From assembly GCA_003233295.1 (NCBI GenBank), contig QILJ01000017.1:1-6533 (forward strand): a stretch of 6,533 nucleotides of DNA. Reading direction: 5' to 3'. The notes below the pieces were generated by a model. The model had not been told where the DNA came from. It made no database searches and was given only the letters and a program-made list of their open reading frames with translations. A program made the position numbers and the translations under genes. This DNA comes from Ignavibacteria bacterium. Lineage in GTDB: Bacteria > Bacteroidota > Ignavibacteria > Ignavibacteriales > Melioribacteraceae. This document shows positions 5,764 to 6,533 of this stretch, in pieces (the stretch's first letter is position 1; each line of letters opens with the position of its first letter).

Positions 5764-6533
5764 TTATCTTACCTTAGTCCCAACTTTCACTTCCGAATCA
5801 ACTTCGAGCACACTTAATTTTCCGCTTTCATCTTCAATTGCCAGAATCATTCCTTGCGATTCAACACCGAATAATTTTGCAGGTTGAAGATTAGCAACAA
5901 GAACGATCTTTTTACCGATCAAACTTTCCGGTTCGTAGCTTTGAGCAATACCGGCAACCACTTGGCGTTTTTCCTTACCAAGATCAACTTGAAGTTTTAA
6001 CAGCTTGTTGCTTTTCTTGATCTTTTCCGCTTGTAATACTTTCGCAATTTTAAGATCAACTTCATCAAAAGTAATTTGAGAAAATTTTTCTTCCTCTTCT
6101 TCCGGTTTGCTCCATTTGTTGATCTGTTCCTCTATTATTTTATCATCAATCTTAGTAAAGAGTATCTCAGCTTTATTGATTTGATGACCATCTCCAAGAT
6201 TGCTTTTACCGCTTTCTTGCCAAGATGTTTTCTCTGCATTTAACATCTTAAATAACTTATCGGAAGTAAACGGTAAAACCGGTGAGAAAACTTCTGCCAG
6301 AGTAAAAATTGTTTGGAGACAAATGTTTATTGTTGTTCCGCATTTTTCTTTATCAGTTTTAACAATCTTCCACGGTTCCGAATCATTGAAATATTTATTT
6401 GCCGCTCTAGCTAGACTCATCATTTCAAAAACAGAATCTTTGATTTTATATGAATCGATCAAAGCGCCTATTTTACTCGGGTAAGATTCAATACGCTCAA
6501 GCATCTCTTCATCAATTTTTTCCAACTTTCCTC
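5764..6533 (-). CDS. metG: Methionyl-tRNA synthetase, C-terminal part (5' end beyond the right edge)
   Basis: The frame runs to the window edge with no start of its own; the TTG at 6523-6525 is an internal Leu codon. About 255 residues are visible of a protein usually near 680. The first ~98 are the helical anticodon-binding region (AANKYFNDSEPWKIVK is a typical class I MetRS stretch, followed by SPVLPFTSDKLF). A charged linker with EEEEE leads into a C-terminal tRNA-binding OB fold of the Trbp111/Arc1p type (ITFDEVDLKIAKVLQAEKI, then KLLKLQVDLG, RQVVAGIAQSYEPESLIGKKIVLVANL given here only in part, LFGVESQGMILA). The enzyme charges tRNA-Met with methionine in the cytoplasm; the appended domain strengthens tRNA binding and commonly makes dimers. 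The catalytic domain with HIGH and KMSKS lies outside the window. The DNA methyltransferase follows after 16 bp, so co-transcription is likely. Confidence 0.97.
   Translation of the reverse strand, partial: GKLEKIDEEMLERIESYPSKIGALIDSYKIKDSVFEMMSLARAANKYFNDSEPWKIVKTDKEKCGTTINICLQTIFTLAEVFSPVLPFTSDKLFKMLNAEKTSWQESGKSNLGDGHQINKAEILFTKIDDKIIEEQINKWSKPEEEEEKFSQITFDEVDLKIAKVLQAEKIKKSNKLLKLQVDLGKEKRQVVAGIAQSYEPESLIGKKIVLVANLQPAKLFGVESQGMILAIEDESGKLSVLEVDSEVKVGTKVR

Noticed and set aside
5269..5817. Plus-strand open frame of 182 codons opposite the methyltransferase
   Set aside because: It mirrors a well-supported methyltransferase gene, runs into the end of metG, and shows hydrophobic composition expected from the complement of Lys/Glu-rich coding sequence.
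1..6533. CRISPR arrays, tRNA or rRNA genes, insertion sequences, riboswitches
   Set aside because: No regularly spaced direct repeats, transposase-like reading frames, terminal repeats or RNA-gene signatures were seen; coding density leaves only the 95-bp gap at 4711-4805.

Overview
All six protein-coding genes in this window lie on the minus strand, so the text below follows the direction of transcription, from the right edge to the left. The DNA is AT-rich. The gene content suggests a member of the Bacteroidota / Chlorobiota / Ignavibacteriota (FCB) group: a methionyl-tRNA synthetase with a fused C-terminal tRNA-binding domain, tandem parvulin lipoproteins next to a SurA-like protein, and a MoxR ATPase directly downstream. 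Good Shine-Dalgarno sequences (GGAGG, GAGAGG, AGGTG) and a near-consensus sigma70-type promoter argue mildly against a typical Bacteroidia/Flavobacteriia genome, which rarely uses such signals, and mildly for an Ignavibacteria- or Chlorobi-like host. This placement is an inference from gene families and signals and was not searched.

Layout: (1) 6533-5764, the 3' part of metG (anticodon-binding region, linker and tRNA-binding OB fold). (2) 5747-4806, a complete beta-class DNA amino-methyltransferase 16 bp behind metG, with no restriction gene in the window. (3) 4805-4711, the only real intergenic gap. It holds a TTGACT-17-TAAAAT promoter, a 9-bp inverted repeat whose left arm contains the methyltransferase stop codon and whose right arm covers most of the -35 box, and a GGAGG ribosome-binding site. 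(4) 4710-2728, a 660-residue lipoprotein with two intact-looking parvulin domains and a third degenerate one. (5) 2753-1935, a 272-residue lipoprotein resembling SurA with a decayed parvulin domain, overlapping gene 4 by 26 bp. (6) 1928-660, a secreted 422-residue SurA-like chaperone/isomerase with two parvulin domains. (7) 652-1, the first 217 codons of a MoxR-family AAA+ ATPase, starting at TTG.

Genes 4 to 7 are packed with gaps of 7 bp or less and appear to be one operon reading from the promoter at about 4750. The three parvulin-family proteins would act together in the periplasm on unfolded outer-membrane or exported proteins, two of them lipid-anchored and one soluble. The MoxR ATPase is cytoplasmic, and its link to the chaperones is only positional here. 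The methyltransferase and metG belong to a separate upstream unit. I did not find a clearly new system. The points most worth a second look are the graded loss of parvulin active-site residues across the cassette, the fused double-module architecture of the 660-residue protein, the solitary methyltransferase, and the inverted repeat over the promoter.
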